Source of the DNA: Salaquimonas sp.
Lineage (GTDB): Bacteria; Pseudomonadota; Alphaproteobacteria; Rhizobiales; Rhizobiaceae
Length of the DNA: 64,000 nucleotides
NCBI GenBank assembly: GCA_022340185.1
Contig: JAJDOK010000032.1
Span: 23,188 to 87,187, forward strand
Direction of reading: 5' to 3'
The translations under genes and the position numbers were made by a program. Of this stretch, positions 30,050-39,429 are shown in pieces. The notes beneath the pieces were generated by a model that saw only the letters and a program-made list of their open reading frames with translations, was not told the DNA's origin and ran no database searches. Every line of letters starts with the position of its first letter. Positions within the stretch are counted from its first letter, which is position 1.

Positions 30050-30478
30050 TCTTCAACTCCATTTTCGGGAGGATTGAACCTGCCGGGAAACTACGCCAAC
30101 ACGGTTTGACGCCCTTGTTGGCGCCACACGAATGGAACCGAAGCACCGCCATGTAGCGCCAACCCTGCTTGGCAGGGCAAGCTTCGTGGAGCAAGGCGCC
30201 GGCCCGTGAACACTCGCACAGGCAGAGCCTAGGCGAAAATTCTTGCGCGCTGACTACAAAAGCCGCGCCGGGGATGCAACCGGTATTCTTTCTGACACAC
30301 GGCCCGAAACGGCGAGTTTGTCGAGATGGTCCGCGGGGGGAAATCAGTATGGCAATACATGAAATCGCAATACCTCACGTGTTGCACGACAAAACTTGCA
30401 ACGCAGCCGAATAGAGACGCCGATCCATGTCGCCGATAGTTATTTCATGTTAAATTTACAACTGACGTGGAGGGTGAA
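30050..30478. other. AT-richer intergenic region upstream of ugd and the VPLPA-CTERM gene
   Basis: No gene called; the 81-codon frame 30169-30414 overlaps the repeat and has no family features. The region holds repeat family A copy 2 (30156-30211), and its base composition shifts toward A+T from about 30340, continuing into the frameshifted gene downstream. Confidence 0.45.
30156..30211 (+). repeat. Dispersed intergenic hairpin element, family A copy 2
   Basis: Begins GCGCCAACCCTGCTTGGCAGGGCAAGC, where CCCTGC/GCAGGG form a perfect hairpin, and ends GGCGCCGGCCCGTGAAC. The ends GCGCC and GGCGCC can also pair. Shares GGCAGGGCAAGC and CCGTGAAC with copy 1. Lies between ugd (minus) and the VPLPA gene (plus), the only copy not between converging genes. 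Confidence 0.55.
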
Positions 30479-31175
30479 GTGAAATCTATCATCAATTTAA
30501 CGGCAGGTATATTTGGGCTGGTTTGCACATCGGTGCCGGCGAGCGCCGGAACGATTGATCTGTTTGATCTTGCGGGTAATTTCAATCAGCCGTCTTTTTC
30601 CGGTACATATCAATACGCCCAAACCTTGACTGCTGATGATGTGTTCTGGTCGGAACTTTCCTTCAGGGTGATCAACGACATCGGTGGGACATTCAGCCTT
30701 GAAATTTACGGGGTTCGCGACGCAGGGCTCCCGGGCACGGGCTGGGCGCCGGATGTCGACAACAATCTGTTTTCAACCGTCCTTACCCATCTCGGCGGGG
30801 GTCTTCAGACCTTTACGGTGGCACCGAATCTCAGCGTGAGTTCTGGCGATGGCTATGTGTTCGTGCTCAATTCCTGTCTCGACAACAATGCCTCGAACGA
30901 GGGCACGCTACCCAGTTCCCTCGTTCGGGCAACGCAATTCAAATGGGGCGACCGATCAATATGTCGGCGGCGAATTCATTTTTGCCCATGACACCCCTTT
31001 GACCAACACCACGTCCTGGCAATCAAGATTTCCCAACAAAGAGGATCTGGCATTCAAGGCGACTTTTACCGATACGGCGTCTGTCCCACTACCAGCCGCA
31101 TTGCCGATGCTGGGCGCAGGCATTGTAGTCCTCATCGCCTTCGGCCGGCGCAGGGAAAAAGGCTCGACAGCTTAA
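30479..31175 (+). pseudogene. Frameshifted VPLPA-CTERM exosortase-target protein
   Basis: Two overlapping frames make one protein. Frame 1 (GTG at 30479, GGAGG upstream) gives a signal peptide KSIINLTAGIFGLVCTSVPASA and a beta-rich secreted domain to QFKWG. Frame 2 resumes at ATDQYVGGEFIFAHDT and ends VPLPAALPMLGAGIVVLIAFGRRRE, a textbook VPLPA-CTERM sorting signal: motif, helix, basic cluster. Removing one G from the GGGG at about 30946-30949 restores a single frame (QFKWATDQYVGG). Either a real frameshift or an assembly error. AT-richer than neighbours, suggesting recent acquisition; no exosortase is in the window. Confidence 0.8.
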
Positions 31176-31286
31176 TCCGGGCTTGCCTGCGAACTGATTC
31201 GGATCGAAATTGTTACATCTCTTGCAAACCGCCTGCGGTGTTGAACAATAACGTGACTTGCCGCTGCACAGCCAGGCGGCAAAGAC

Positions 31287-31315
31287 TTGGCGGCCGCGCC
31301 GGCTTCGGATATTGA
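31287..31315 (+). promoter_or_regulatory. Possible promoter of tRNA-Arg
   Basis: TTGGCG (31287-31292), 17-bp spacer, TATTGA (31310-31315), about 24 bp before the tRNA 5' end. The -35 is a moderate match only. Confidence 0.4.
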
Positions 31316-31338
31316 AGGAACCGCAAATCGCAACTGCC

Positions 31339-31415
31339 GGTCCCGTAGCTCAGCAGGATAGAGCATCAGATTCCTAATCTGAGGGTCACAGGTTCGAATC
31401 CTGTCGGGATCACCA
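31339..31415 (+). tRNA. tRNA-Arg (CCT anticodon)
   Basis: 77 nt with an encoded CCA. Acceptor stem GGTCCCG / CGGGATC (one G-T pair), D-loop AGCTCAGCAGGATAGAGC, anticodon stem TCAGA/TCTGA around the loop TTCCTAA (anticodon CCT), T-arm ACAGGTTCGAATCCTGT, discriminator A. No duplicated 3' end (att-like) was noticed in the window. Confidence 0.95.
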
Positions 31416-31529
31416 CGCATCTGTTTTAGCCTTGATTTTTCACGATTATTTCTCGTCTCTTCGAGTGATGCGCGTGAAACATTTTTCAGTGCGCCATCAT
31501 CGAGCACTGCGGCGGGCTTGTTTCTGGTT

Positions 31530-31985
31530 TCACTTGCCGTTCCTGCTCTTGAGTTCCAGTTCGATCTCGAGCGCGGAAAGACCGCGTTCGAGCGCTTCGC
31601 GATCCTTTGGGCTAAGGTGTTGGAGGATGCTCGCCTCGCGTTCGCGCATCGGCGCGGCGAGGTCGTCATAGGCGCGCCGGCCGACCTTCGTCAGAGAAAG
31701 TATTTCCGATCGCCGATCGGCGGGATCGACACAGCGTATGAGCCAGCGGCGTTGCTCGAGCGCCCAGACGGCGCGGCTGACCTTTGTCTTGTGCTGCGAA
31801 CTGTGCTCGCCGATTTCCTTGGCTGTCGCCGATCCGAGATCCGCCAACGCGACAAGAACGCGCCATTCCGGTCGGTTCATCCCGAACCGGTTCTTGTAGA
31901 TCGGCCGGATCTCATTGCTCACAGCCTCCGTTAACCGGCTGAGGCGATAGGGCAGGAAAGTCTCGAGTGTGAGGCTCATGATCAT
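31530..31985 (-). CDS. MarR family regulator, divergent from hmgA
   Basis: A 151-residue winged-helix regulator. The helix-turn-helix region is [31 protein letters not shown] and the wing is [23 protein letters not shown]. It is transcribed away from hmgA-maiA, 190 bp apart, the typical layout of a homogentisate-pathway repressor; that role is inferred from position. The ATG at 31979 is an alternative start. Confidence 0.9.
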   Translation of the reverse strand: MIMSLTLETFLPYRLSRLTEAVSNEIRPIYKNRFGMNRPEWRVLVALADLGSATAKEIGEHSSQHKTKVSRAVWALEQRRWLIRCVDPADRRSEILSLTKVGRRAYDDLAAPMREREASILQHLSPKDREALERGLSALEIELELKSRNGK

Positions 31986-32175
31986 TGTTAGTTACAAAAT
32001 TGATCGTCATAAATGCAACCAAAATCACGTGTATCCAAATTCGGCTGCAGTTGATCCCATTCTTCGCCGCAAGAGGATGGGCGGCCTGAAACGACAGACG
32101 GAGCCCCGGTGGTCGCCATGCCTTTTCAACATTCGGCGCGAAAAGCGCTGCAATGAAATTCAGGGAGGTACCGTT

Positions 32176-33531
32176 ATGAACAAGCAGGATGCCAGAAATA
32201 TCGTGTACTCGGAGGCGAAGGCCCTGGTTTCCGGTTATATGCCGGGCTTCGGCAACGATCATGAGACCGAGGCGCTGCCCGGAGCCTTGCCTCAAGGGAT
32301 GAACTCGCCGCAGAAATGCGCCTACGGGCTTTACGCCGAACAATTGTCCGGCACCGCGTTTACCGTCCATCCGCCTGAAAGAACCTGGTGCTACCGGATA
32401 CGTCCGAGCGTCAAGCATTCGACCCGTTACCGCAAGATCGACGTACCCTACTGGAAATCGGCGCCCTGTGTGCACGATGACATCATCAGCCTGGGCCAGT
32501 ATCGCTGGAACCCGGTGGAAGTGGACAGCGCACAGGAACTCAACTGGATTAGCGGGATGCGCACCGTCACAACGGCGGGTGATGTCAACACCCAGGTCGG
32601 CATGGCGAGCCATGTTTACCTGGTCACCCAATCTATGGTCGATGACTACTTCTTCTCGGCCGACAGCGAGATGCTGGTCGTGCCCCAGCAGGGCCGCCTC
32701 CGGTTTTACACCGAGCTCGGCATCATCGATCTGGAGCCCAAGGAAATTGCCATTCTCCCACGCGGTCTGGTCTACCGCGTCGAACTGGTCGAAGGCCCGG
32801 CACGCGGGTTCGTATGCGAGAATTACGGCCAGAAATTCGAACTGCCCGGCCGTGGACCGATCGGCGCCAACTGCCTGGCCAATCCCCGCGACTTCCGGGC
32901 GCCGATAGCCGCCTTCGAAGACCGCGAAGTTCCTTCAACCATCACCGTCAAGTGGTGCGGCCAGTTCCACACCACCGAGATCGGACAGTCCCCACTGGAT
33001 GTGGTCGCCTGGCACGGGAATTATGCGCCGGTAAAGTATGATCTGCGCAATTATTGCCCGGTGGGTTCGATCCTGTTCGACCACCCCGATCCGTCGATAT
33101 TCACTGTGCTGACCGCACCGTCGGGCAGCCCGGGCACGGCCAATATCGACTTCGTCTTGTTCCGCGAGCGCTGGTTGGTGGCGGAAAACACCTTTCGGCC
33201 GCCCTGGTACCACAAGAACATTATGTCCGAGCTGATGGGCAATATCTACGGCATCTATGACGCCAAGCCCGAAGGTTTCGTGCCCGGCGGGCTGTCGCTG
33301 CATAATATGATGCTGCCGCATGGTCCGGACAGGCAGGCGTTCGAAGGTGCAAGCAATTCCGAATTGAAGGCGGAAAAGCTGGACAACACCATGTCCTTCA
33401 TGTTCGAGACCCGCTTTCCCCAGCACCTGACCCCGTTCGCTGTGAAGGAGGCCCCGCTGCAGGACAACTACATCGATGTCTGGGCCGATCTGAGCAAGCA
33501 CTATGACGGCTCCAGGGAGGGCCGCTGGTGA
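32176..33531 (+). CDS. hmgA: Homogentisate 1,2-dioxygenase
   Basis: Opens the homogentisate ring to maleylacetoacetate in Tyr/Phe degradation, using Fe(II). The 451-residue protein begins [26 protein letters not shown] and has the metal-binding region [16 protein letters not shown] and the later [12 protein letters not shown]. The ATG at 32176 follows GGGAGGT with proper spacing, so the 69-codon upstream extension in the track is rejected. maiA overlaps its 3' end by 4 bp. Confidence 0.96.
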   Translation: MNKQDARNIVYSEAKALVSGYMPGFGNDHETEALPGALPQGMNSPQKCAYGLYAEQLSGTAFTVHPPERTWCYRIRPSVKHSTRYRKIDVPYWKSAPCVHDDIISLGQYRWNPVEVDSAQELNWISGMRTVTTAGDVNTQVGMASHVYLVTQSMVDDYFFSADSEMLVVPQQGRLRFYTELGIIDLEPKEIAILPRGLVYRVELVEGPARGFVCENYGQKFELPGRGPIGANCLANPRDFRAPIAAFEDREVPSTITVKWCGQFHTTEIGQSPLDVVAWHGNYAPVKYDLRNYCPVGSILFDHPDPSIFTVLTAPSGSPGTANIDFVLFRERWLVAENTFRPPWYHKNIMSELMGNIYGIYDAKPEGFVPGGLSLHNMMLPHGPDRQAFEGASNSELKAEKLDNTMSFMFETRFPQHLTPFAVKEAPLQDNYIDVWADLSKHYDGSREGRW

Positions 33532-34157
33532 AGCTCTACACCTACTGGCGATCCTCGACATCCTACCGTGTCCGGATTGCCCTCAATCTCAAGGGGCTCG
33601 TCTGGGAGGCTGTCCCTGTCAATCTCGTCGCCGGCGAACAAAACGCCGAAGCCTATGCAGCCCTCAATCCGGGTCAGGCAGTGCCAACCCTGGTCCTGGA
33701 TGATGGAACAGTGCTGATACAGTCAATGTCGATCCTGGAATGGCTCGACGAGCGATATCCCGCACCGCCCCTGCTTCCCGAGGATCCGGTCAAACGGGCG
33801 CGGGTTCGGGCGGCGGCGCTCGTCATCGCCGCCGATATCCATCCCGTCAACAACCTCAAGGTGGTCGCCAAGCTGAGGAAGATGGGGCACAGCCAGGATG
33901 ATGTCGTTGAATGGATGCAGGACTGGATGGCGCGCGGATTCCATGCCTTTGCGGCATTGATCGGACAAGACACACAGTTCTGCTTCGGGGACACGCCAGG
34001 CCTGGCCGACCTTTGCCTCGTACCCCAACTCTACAACGCCCATCGCTGGGGCCTGGAGCTCGCACCGTTCGCTCGACTGGTCGATATCGAGAAGAGGTGT
34101 CTCGAAATTTCCGCCTTTGATTCCGCACGTCCGGAAAACCAGCCCGACGCAGCCTGA
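33528..34157 (+). CDS. maiA: Maleylacetoacetate isomerase (zeta-class GST)
   Basis: Glutathione-dependent isomerisation of maleylacetoacetate to fumarylacetoacetate, the step after HmgA. 209 residues. The zeta-GST active-site motif is [18 protein letters not shown], with [26 protein letters not shown] for glutathione binding. It overlaps hmgA by 4 bp. Fumarylacetoacetase, the usual third gene, is not adjacent. Confidence 0.95.
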   Translation: MKLYTYWRSSTSYRVRIALNLKGLVWEAVPVNLVAGEQNAEAYAALNPGQAVPTLVLDDGTVLIQSMSILEWLDERYPAPPLLPEDPVKRARVRAAALVIAADIHPVNNLKVVAKLRKMGHSQDDVVEWMQDWMARGFHAFAALIGQDTQFCFGDTPGLADLCLVPQLYNAHRWGLELAPFARLVDIEKRCLEISAFDSARPENQPDAA

Positions 34158-34321
34158 GGAAGACACAAGAACGAACCGGAATGATTCGGAATCAAGAGCG
34201 CAAACACACCCGAAACGGATTTCTCCTCGACTATCTGCCCTATGACGTCTTTTCGTTCGGCGATGGTTCGCAGCGGCGTGACGGTCGCCGATGGATGGCG
34301 GCCACGCACAAGCAGCACATT

Positions 34322-35077
34322 TCACAGCCCGGCCTTCACGAGTTGTGAAATACCCTTACGGACCGCACAAAACACGTTGAGGTCGACCGGTCCCTCTATC
34401 CCGCCGATCCTGCCCCTGTGCGAGAACTGCCAGAACTGCCATTTCTCGCAGCGCTTCTGCGAGGGTTCATGGAAGATGTTCCGCAGCCACAGATGATGAC
34501 TCGGAAACATGCCGGGATTGCCTTCCATGTAATGCCTGTAGAATTCCCCGGTCACGTAGAAGACAGGCTTCTGGTGATGAACCGACTGGACCTCTGTAAC
34601 GAAGTCCCGCAATTCGGCAGCGAGGTTGGCGACTGACGGGATAGCGTCGCAATTTCCGCCGAATTCCAGATCGACGGCGAATGGCAAATTTGCCGGATCG
34701 CCCGGAACCGTCTCGAGAAAATTCCTGGCCTGGTCCTTTCCGGGACGACAGAACGTAAAGAAATGATAGGCGCCCGTGGCAATGCCAGCCTGCCTGGACT
34801 CCTTCCAGTTCTTTTGAAATCTGGCGTCCTTGAAGTCCCCGCCCTCGGTGGCCTTGATATAGGCGAAGCCGGCATACCCGCTCCGGGCGACCTTCGGCCA
34901 GTCTATTTCGCCCTGATGATGGCTGACATCGATGCCCTGTACCGGGAACCTGTCGCTCGAAGGAGTGTTGAAGCGGATCAGTCCGGCGTCGAAGGCAAGA
35001 TAGAAACCCCATCCAATTGCGAGCAGCAACGCAACCGATGCCGCGATCTTCGTGATGGTACCGTGTCGCCCCGCCAA
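34322..35077 (-). CDS. GH25-family lysozyme (muramidase), membrane-anchored
   Basis: 251 residues: a single N-terminal membrane or signal helix (ITKIAASVALLLAIGWGFYLAFDAG), then a GH25 muramidase barrel with QGIDVSHHQGEIDW, GFAYIKATEGGDFKD, GAYHFFTFCRPG, FAVDLEFGGNC and WQFSHRGRIGGIEGPVDLNVF. The catalytic Asp/Glu residues of the family lie in the DVSHHQG and DLEF stretches. It would cut peptidoglycan glycan strands from the periplasmic side. No phage genes are near, so a self-directed or defensive wall enzyme is more likely than an endolysin. Confidence 0.9.
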   Translation of the reverse strand: MAGRHGTITKIAASVALLLAIGWGFYLAFDAGLIRFNTPSSDRFPVQGIDVSHHQGEIDWPKVARSGYAGFAYIKATEGGDFKDARFQKNWKESRQAGIATGAYHFFTFCRPGKDQARNFLETVPGDPANLPFAVDLEFGGNCDAIPSVANLAAELRDFVTEVQSVHHQKPVFYVTGEFYRHYMEGNPGMFPSHHLWLRNIFHEPSQKRCEKWQFWQFSHRGRIGGIEGPVDLNVFCAVRKGISQLVKAGL

Positions 35078-35219
35078 AGCCGCGATCCGTCAAATTTCAC
35101 ATCATCAGGAAAGCCGCCATAGAACCCAACTTGGTCATTCCTGTGAATGGGCGGGTTTCAGAACAATCCCTCGCGTGCAAAGCCTGAAACACCGTTTTTT
35201 TACCAGTCAGGCATGAAGC

Positions 35220-36248
35220 CTACACCACCTCCCGCGCCCGCCCCGTCGAGGCGCCGACAACAAGTTCGGCTTCCCACAATTCATGCACCGGCCCGCCTTC
35301 GGGATCATCGGCAAGCCCGATGATCAGTTCCGCGCAGCGCCGACCCGCATCCCGGATCGAGGATCGCGTCGCGGTGAAGATCGGTACCGACGCCATCTCC
35401 TGCAGGAAGGAAAGCCGGTCATCATGCGTCAGGACCGACACGTCCTTGCCCGGTTCCAGACCGGCATCCCGCAGGGCGCGCACCGTCCCGATCGCCTGCA
35501 GCACGCTTGAGGTCATGATCGCGCTCGGCGGCATATCACTGCCGAGCACCTGGCGCGCCCGGGCGTAGCCGTTCGGCTCCGTCATTTCGTCATGGAACAT
35601 CAGTTCGGGCGCCACCGTCATATCCCGCGCGCCATGCGCTTCCTCAAAACCCGTTCTGCGCCGCATCGCAAAGCTCATCTCGTCAAGTCCGTTCAACAGC
35701 GCAATGCGCCTGTGCCCGAGATCCATCAGGAACTCGGTTGCCCTGCGGAAACAGCGGCGGTTGTTGATGTCGAGCCAGGAATAGTCCTCGTCCGGATCGC
35801 TGGTCCTGCCGTGCACGATGAAGGGAACGCCGAGGTCGTGCAGCAAGGCGATACGTGGATCGTTCTGCTTCGGCCCATGCACGATCATGCCGTCCACCTT
35901 GCGCGAGGCAGCCAGCGCCCGGTAGGCGCGTTCCTGTTCAGCTTCCGGCACGACCGAGATCAGCATGTCATAGCCCTCGCGGGCATAGGTCTCGCCGGCA
36001 CCGGCGATGAAATCGGCGAAGTGCGGGTCGATCATCATGTGGTGGCCAAGCGGCACGACATGGCCGATCGACATCGACTTGCCCGTCGCCAGCCCTTTGG
36101 CCGAGGAACTCGGCTGATAGGCCGACGCACGCGCAGCCTCGATTACCCGCTTGCGGGTCGCTTCACTGACTTCCGGATAGCCGTTCAGCGCCCTGCTCAC
36201 CGTGGTCGGCGACAGGCTGAGCGCGTCGGCAAGCTCCTTCAGTTTCAT
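35220..36248 (-). CDS. aglR: LacI family repressor of the alpha-glucoside operon
   Basis: 342 residues. The N-terminal LacI helix-turn-helix is MKLKELADALSLSPTTVSRALNGYPEVSEATRKRV with the hinge helix; the sugar-binding domain follows. It is divergent from aglE across a 448-bp gap. Two similar CGCTTTGG-type sites, one near each gene, fit auto-control and operon control. The aglR name rests on gene context (Sinorhizobium agl layout). Confidence 0.88.
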   Translation of the reverse strand: MKLKELADALSLSPTTVSRALNGYPEVSEATRKRVIEAARASAYQPSSSAKGLATGKSMSIGHVVPLGHHMMIDPHFADFIAGAGETYAREGYDMLISVVPEAEQERAYRALAASRKVDGMIVHGPKQNDPRIALLHDLGVPFIVHGRTSDPDEDYSWLDINNRRCFRRATEFLMDLGHRRIALLNGLDEMSFAMRRRTGFEEAHGARDMTVAPELMFHDEMTEPNGYARARQVLGSDMPPSAIMTSSVLQAIGTVRALRDAGLEPGKDVSVLTHDDRLSFLQEMASVPIFTATRSSIRDAGRRCAELIIGLADDPEGGPVHELWEAELVVGASTGRAREVV

Positions 36249-36270
36249 CGCAACGGCATCCTCCCCGCAT

Positions 36271-36284
36271 TCAAAACGCTTTGG
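36271..36284. promoter_or_regulatory. Candidate LacI-family operator near aglR
   Basis: TCAAAACGCTTTGG matches 11 of 14 positions of the perfect palindrome at 36502-36515 and lies 23 bp before the aglR start codon. Confidence 0.55.
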
Positions 36285-36501
36285 ATTTTGCTGCTTTTTT
36301 GGGCTTCGTCAAGGTTTTCGGCACAAGAGTCGAGCGGACAAGCGGTACTCGGGCTAACGGGTACGTTTATGCGTGGGCTGTTTGATTACTCAATAAATGG
36401 CAGTAAATATTACCTTTCTTCCAAAATCATGTCAGCGACCGCACAAGGTCACTCATACCCGCTTGACTCCGGCAGGTCGGCCGGTGCACAGTCACCTCCA
36501 G

Positions 36502-36515
36502 CCAAAGCGCTTTGG
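36502..36515. promoter_or_regulatory. Candidate LacI-family operator upstream of aglE
   Basis: CCAAAGCGCTTTGG is a perfect 14-bp palindrome with the central CG step and A/T-flanked arms typical of LacI-family operators. It lies about 180 bp before the aglE start and just after a possible -35 element. Confidence 0.72.
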
Positions 36516-36696
36516 ATTCTTGCGCATCGTGCAGGTGGAGGGGTTTTGTAAGTGGCATTTTGCGCCTTATCATGGTGAGGCGCATATCCCTGGAGGGGCC
36601 GGCATCGATCCTGAAACCATCGATCCTGAACCGTCTCGCCGGGCATTCAAAAGGAGACTTCAAGGACTTCGCTAAATTCCAGGAGGAGGAAACATC

Positions 36697-38061
36697 ATGA
36701 AATCCATGCTATTGGCCAGCGCCTTGGTGCTCGCCCTGACATTTTTTGCCGGCTCCGCCAGTGCCGCGGATTTGAAATTCCCGATTGGCGAAGGTGCCTT
36801 CAATTGGGACAGCTACAACAAATACGCCGCTTCCCATGATCTGAAGGGCGAGCAGGTGACTGTGTTCGGCCCATGGCTCGGACCGGACCAGGAAGCGGTC
36901 GAGTCAGTGCTCGCCTATTTTGCCGAGGCCACCGGCGCCGATGTCCGCTACACGGGTTCCGACTCTTTCGAACAGCAGATCGTGGTGGATGCTGAGGCTG
37001 GTTCCGCGCCTAACATTGCTGTTTTCCCGCAGCCGGGTCTCGCTTGCGACATGGCCAAGCGTGGCTTCCTCACCCCGCTTGGCGATGATGCTGCCAGCTG
37101 GATGAAGGCCAATTACGCCGCAGGACAATCCTGGGTCGACCTCGGATCCTGTGCAGGAAAGGACGGCGCCAAGGCGTTCTACGCATTCCCCTACAAGGCC
37201 GACGTCAAATCGCTGGTCTGGTACGTGCCGGAGAACTTCGATGATGCCGGCTACGAGGTTCCCCAGACCATGGAAGAGTTGAAGGCGCTGACCGAGAAAA
37301 TCGTCGCCGACGGCGGCACGCCGTGGTGCATCGGTCTGGGTTCGGGTGCGGCAACCGGCTGGCCTGCCACCGACTGGGTCGAGGACATGATGCTCCGCAC
37401 CCAGCCGCCGGAAGTCTACGACCAGTGGGTCAAGAACGAGATTCCATTCAATGACCCCAGGGTCATCGCCGCCATCGACGAGTTCGGCTGGTTCGCCCGT
37501 AACGACAAGTTTGTCGCCGGCGGCGCCGGTTCTGTCGCCTCGACGGATTTCCGTGATTCACCCAAGGGCCTCTTCACCTCGCCGCCGCAATGCTACATGC
37601 ACCGTCAGGCTTCCTTCATCCCCGCCTTCTTCCCAGAGGGCACGGAAGTTGGTGTCGATGCGGATTTCTTTTACTTCCCGGCCTATGCTGACAAGGATCT
37701 CGGTAAGCCGGTGCTGGGCGCCGGCACGCTGTTCGCCATCACCAAGGATAGCCCCGGTGCGCACGCCCTGATCGAGTTCCTCGAAACGCCGATCGCACAC
37801 GAGGTGTGGATGGCCCAGGAAGGCGGTGGTTTCCTGACGCCCTATACCGGCGTCAACACCGACGTCTATGTGACCGACGTTCGCAAATCGCTTGGCGACA
37901 TTCTGCTCAACGCAACGACCTTCCGCTTCGATGGATCCGACCTGATGCCGGGTGCCATCGGTGCCGGATCGTTCTGGACCGGCATGGTCGACTACACAGG
38001 TGGTAAGTCCGCCAAGGACGTCGCCGACGCGATCCAGAAATCGTGGGACGCGATCAAGTAG
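36697..38061 (+). CDS. aglE: Alpha-glucoside ABC transporter substrate-binding protein
   Basis: A 454-residue periplasmic binding protein. Signal peptide MKSMLLASALVLALTFFAGSASA; mature part begins ADLKFPIGEGAFNWDSYNKYA, with VTVFGPWLGPDQEAVESVLAYF and the extracellular solute-binding family 1 fold. AGGAGGAGG precedes the ATG. It would deliver sucrose, maltose or trehalose-type alpha-glucosides to AglFG; substrates are inferred from the Sinorhizobium agl system. Confidence 0.93.
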   Translation: MKSMLLASALVLALTFFAGSASAADLKFPIGEGAFNWDSYNKYAASHDLKGEQVTVFGPWLGPDQEAVESVLAYFAEATGADVRYTGSDSFEQQIVVDAEAGSAPNIAVFPQPGLACDMAKRGFLTPLGDDAASWMKANYAAGQSWVDLGSCAGKDGAKAFYAFPYKADVKSLVWYVPENFDDAGYEVPQTMEELKALTEKIVADGGTPWCIGLGSGAATGWPATDWVEDMMLRTQPPEVYDQWVKNEIPFNDPRVIAAIDEFGWFARNDKFVAGGAGSVASTDFRDSPKGLFTSPPQCYMHRQASFIPAFFPEGTEVGVDADFFYFPAYADKDLGKPVLGAGTLFAITKDSPGAHALIEFLETPIAHEVWMAQEGGGFLTPYTGVNTDVYVTDVRKSLGDILLNATTFRFDGSDLMPGAIGAGSFWTGMVDYTGGKSAKDVADAIQKSWDAIK

Positions 38062-38162
38062 GCATCATGGCCAGCACAATGCTGGCTGGTTGACATGCGA
38101 ATACGTCCGGGGCCGGTTGGTCCCGGACGTTCCAGCGGACGCGGCGGTTTCGGGAGGGCGCC

Positions 38163-39404
38163 ATGAATCCAGCGTTACAGGGATTGATCACGATCGTCAT
38201 CGGGGTCGGCGGTTGTCTTGCCTATTTCTATCTGTCCAACCAGTTCCTCGATCGTGTTCTGTTTCCGGGCACGGGCGAACATGCCGGACGCAACATCAAC
38301 CGGGCCAATCAGATCAGGCCATGGCTGTTCTTGTTCCCGGCGATCTTCGCACTGACGCTTTATCTCGCCTATCCCGTCGTCGAAACACTTCGGCTGTCGC
38401 TCACCGACCGTAATGCCGGCGGCGCCTTTGTCGGCCTCGCCAACTACCGCCAGATGATGGATGAGCCGAAATTCTGGGAAGCGATGAAGAACAACATGTT
38501 GTGGCTGATCGTGGTGCCTGCCGCGGCAACCGCCTTCGGCCTGCTCGCCGCCCAGCTCACCGACCGCATCAAATGGGGCAACATCGCCAAGTCGCTGATC
38601 TTCATGCCGATGGCGATCTCCTTCGTCGGCGCCTCGGTCATCTTCAAGCTCGTCTACGACACCCGCGCCGCTGACCAGGACCAGATCGGCGTCCTCAACG
38701 CGCTGTGGCTGACATTCGATGGCGAGACGAGCTCGTTGATTTTCCTGCGGCTCGTCCCCGCGATCATCGTTCTCGCCTTCGGCGCGTTCATGGCCTACGG
38801 AATCTACCTGACGCTCAGGCCCTTGATCTGGGGCGAAGCCGAGCGTGGCGGCGGCTCCTGGTGGACCGTCCCGCTTCGCGCAGCAGTCGCGATCGGCGCG
38901 GCCTGGCTGTTGTGGCTGTCACTGAAATCGATCTTCAACCTGTTCACCGTGACACTTCCCTACGGCGAACCGCAGACATGGCTGACCGTACCCTTCTGGA
39001 ACAATTTCTTCCTGATGGTGGTGCTGATCTGGATCCAGACCGGCTTTGCCATGGTCATCCTGTCGGCCGCGCTGCGCGGCATCCCCGAGGAGACCATCGA
39101 AGCCGCCATCATCGACGGCGCGAGTCCCTTCGACATCTTCTTCAAGATCAAGGTGCCGCAGATCATGAGCACCATCGTCGTGGTGTGGACGACGATCACG
39201 CTGGTCGTCCTGAAGGTCTTCGACATCGTCTATGCGATGACCAACGGCCAATGGGAGACCCAGGTGCTCGCCAACTACATGTACGACAAGCTGTTCCGCG
39301 CCAATGACTGGGGCGTCGGTTCGGCCAGCGCCATCATCATCATGCTGCTGGTGACCCCCATCCTGATCTGGAACGTCTACACCACCCGCAAGGAAATGCG
39401 CTGA
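38163..39404 (+). CDS. aglF: Alpha-glucoside ABC transporter permease
   Basis: A 413-residue MalF-like inner-membrane permease. Hydrophobic segments occur throughout; the EAA loop that contacts the ATPase is around EETIEAAIIDGASPFDIFFKIKVPQ. It is longer than typical sugar permeases because of a cytoplasmic/periplasmic stretch after TM1 and near LRPLIWGEAERGGGSW, as known for AglF. Preceded by GGAGG and followed 25 bp later by aglG. Confidence 0.93.
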   Translation: MNPALQGLITIVIGVGGCLAYFYLSNQFLDRVLFPGTGEHAGRNINRANQIRPWLFLFPAIFALTLYLAYPVVETLRLSLTDRNAGGAFVGLANYRQMMDEPKFWEAMKNNMLWLIVVPAAATAFGLLAAQLTDRIKWGNIAKSLIFMPMAISFVGASVIFKLVYDTRAADQDQIGVLNALWLTFDGETSSLIFLRLVPAIIVLAFGAFMAYGIYLTLRPLIWGEAERGGGSWWTVPLRAAVAIGAAWLLWLSLKSIFNLFTVTLPYGEPQTWLTVPFWNNFFLMVVLIWIQTGFAMVILSAALRGIPEETIEAAIIDGASPFDIFFKIKVPQIMSTIVVVWTTITLVVLKVFDIVYAMTNGQWETQVLANYMYDKLFRANDWGVGSASAIIIMLLVTPILIWNVYTTRKEMR

Positions 39405-39429
39405 CAAGGCGCCGAGGAGGCCTGAGCCC

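Larger units (their letters stand above)
36249..36696. other. aglR-aglE divergent control region (448 bp)
   Basis: No gene seen. Contains the two candidate LacI operators listed separately, an AT-rich middle (36370-36430) and TTGACT at 36463-36468, a possible -35 for aglE whose -10 (GCACAG) is poor. Such a promoter would place the operator at 36502 just past the start point, consistent with repression. Confidence 0.5.

Noticed and set aside
31339-31415. tRNA-Arg as an integration site for the AT-rich patch
   Set aside because: No integrase and no duplicated tRNA 3' end found in the window.
34322-35077. GH25 gene as evidence of a prophage
   Set aside because: No holin, structural, integrase or regulatory phage genes adjoin it.
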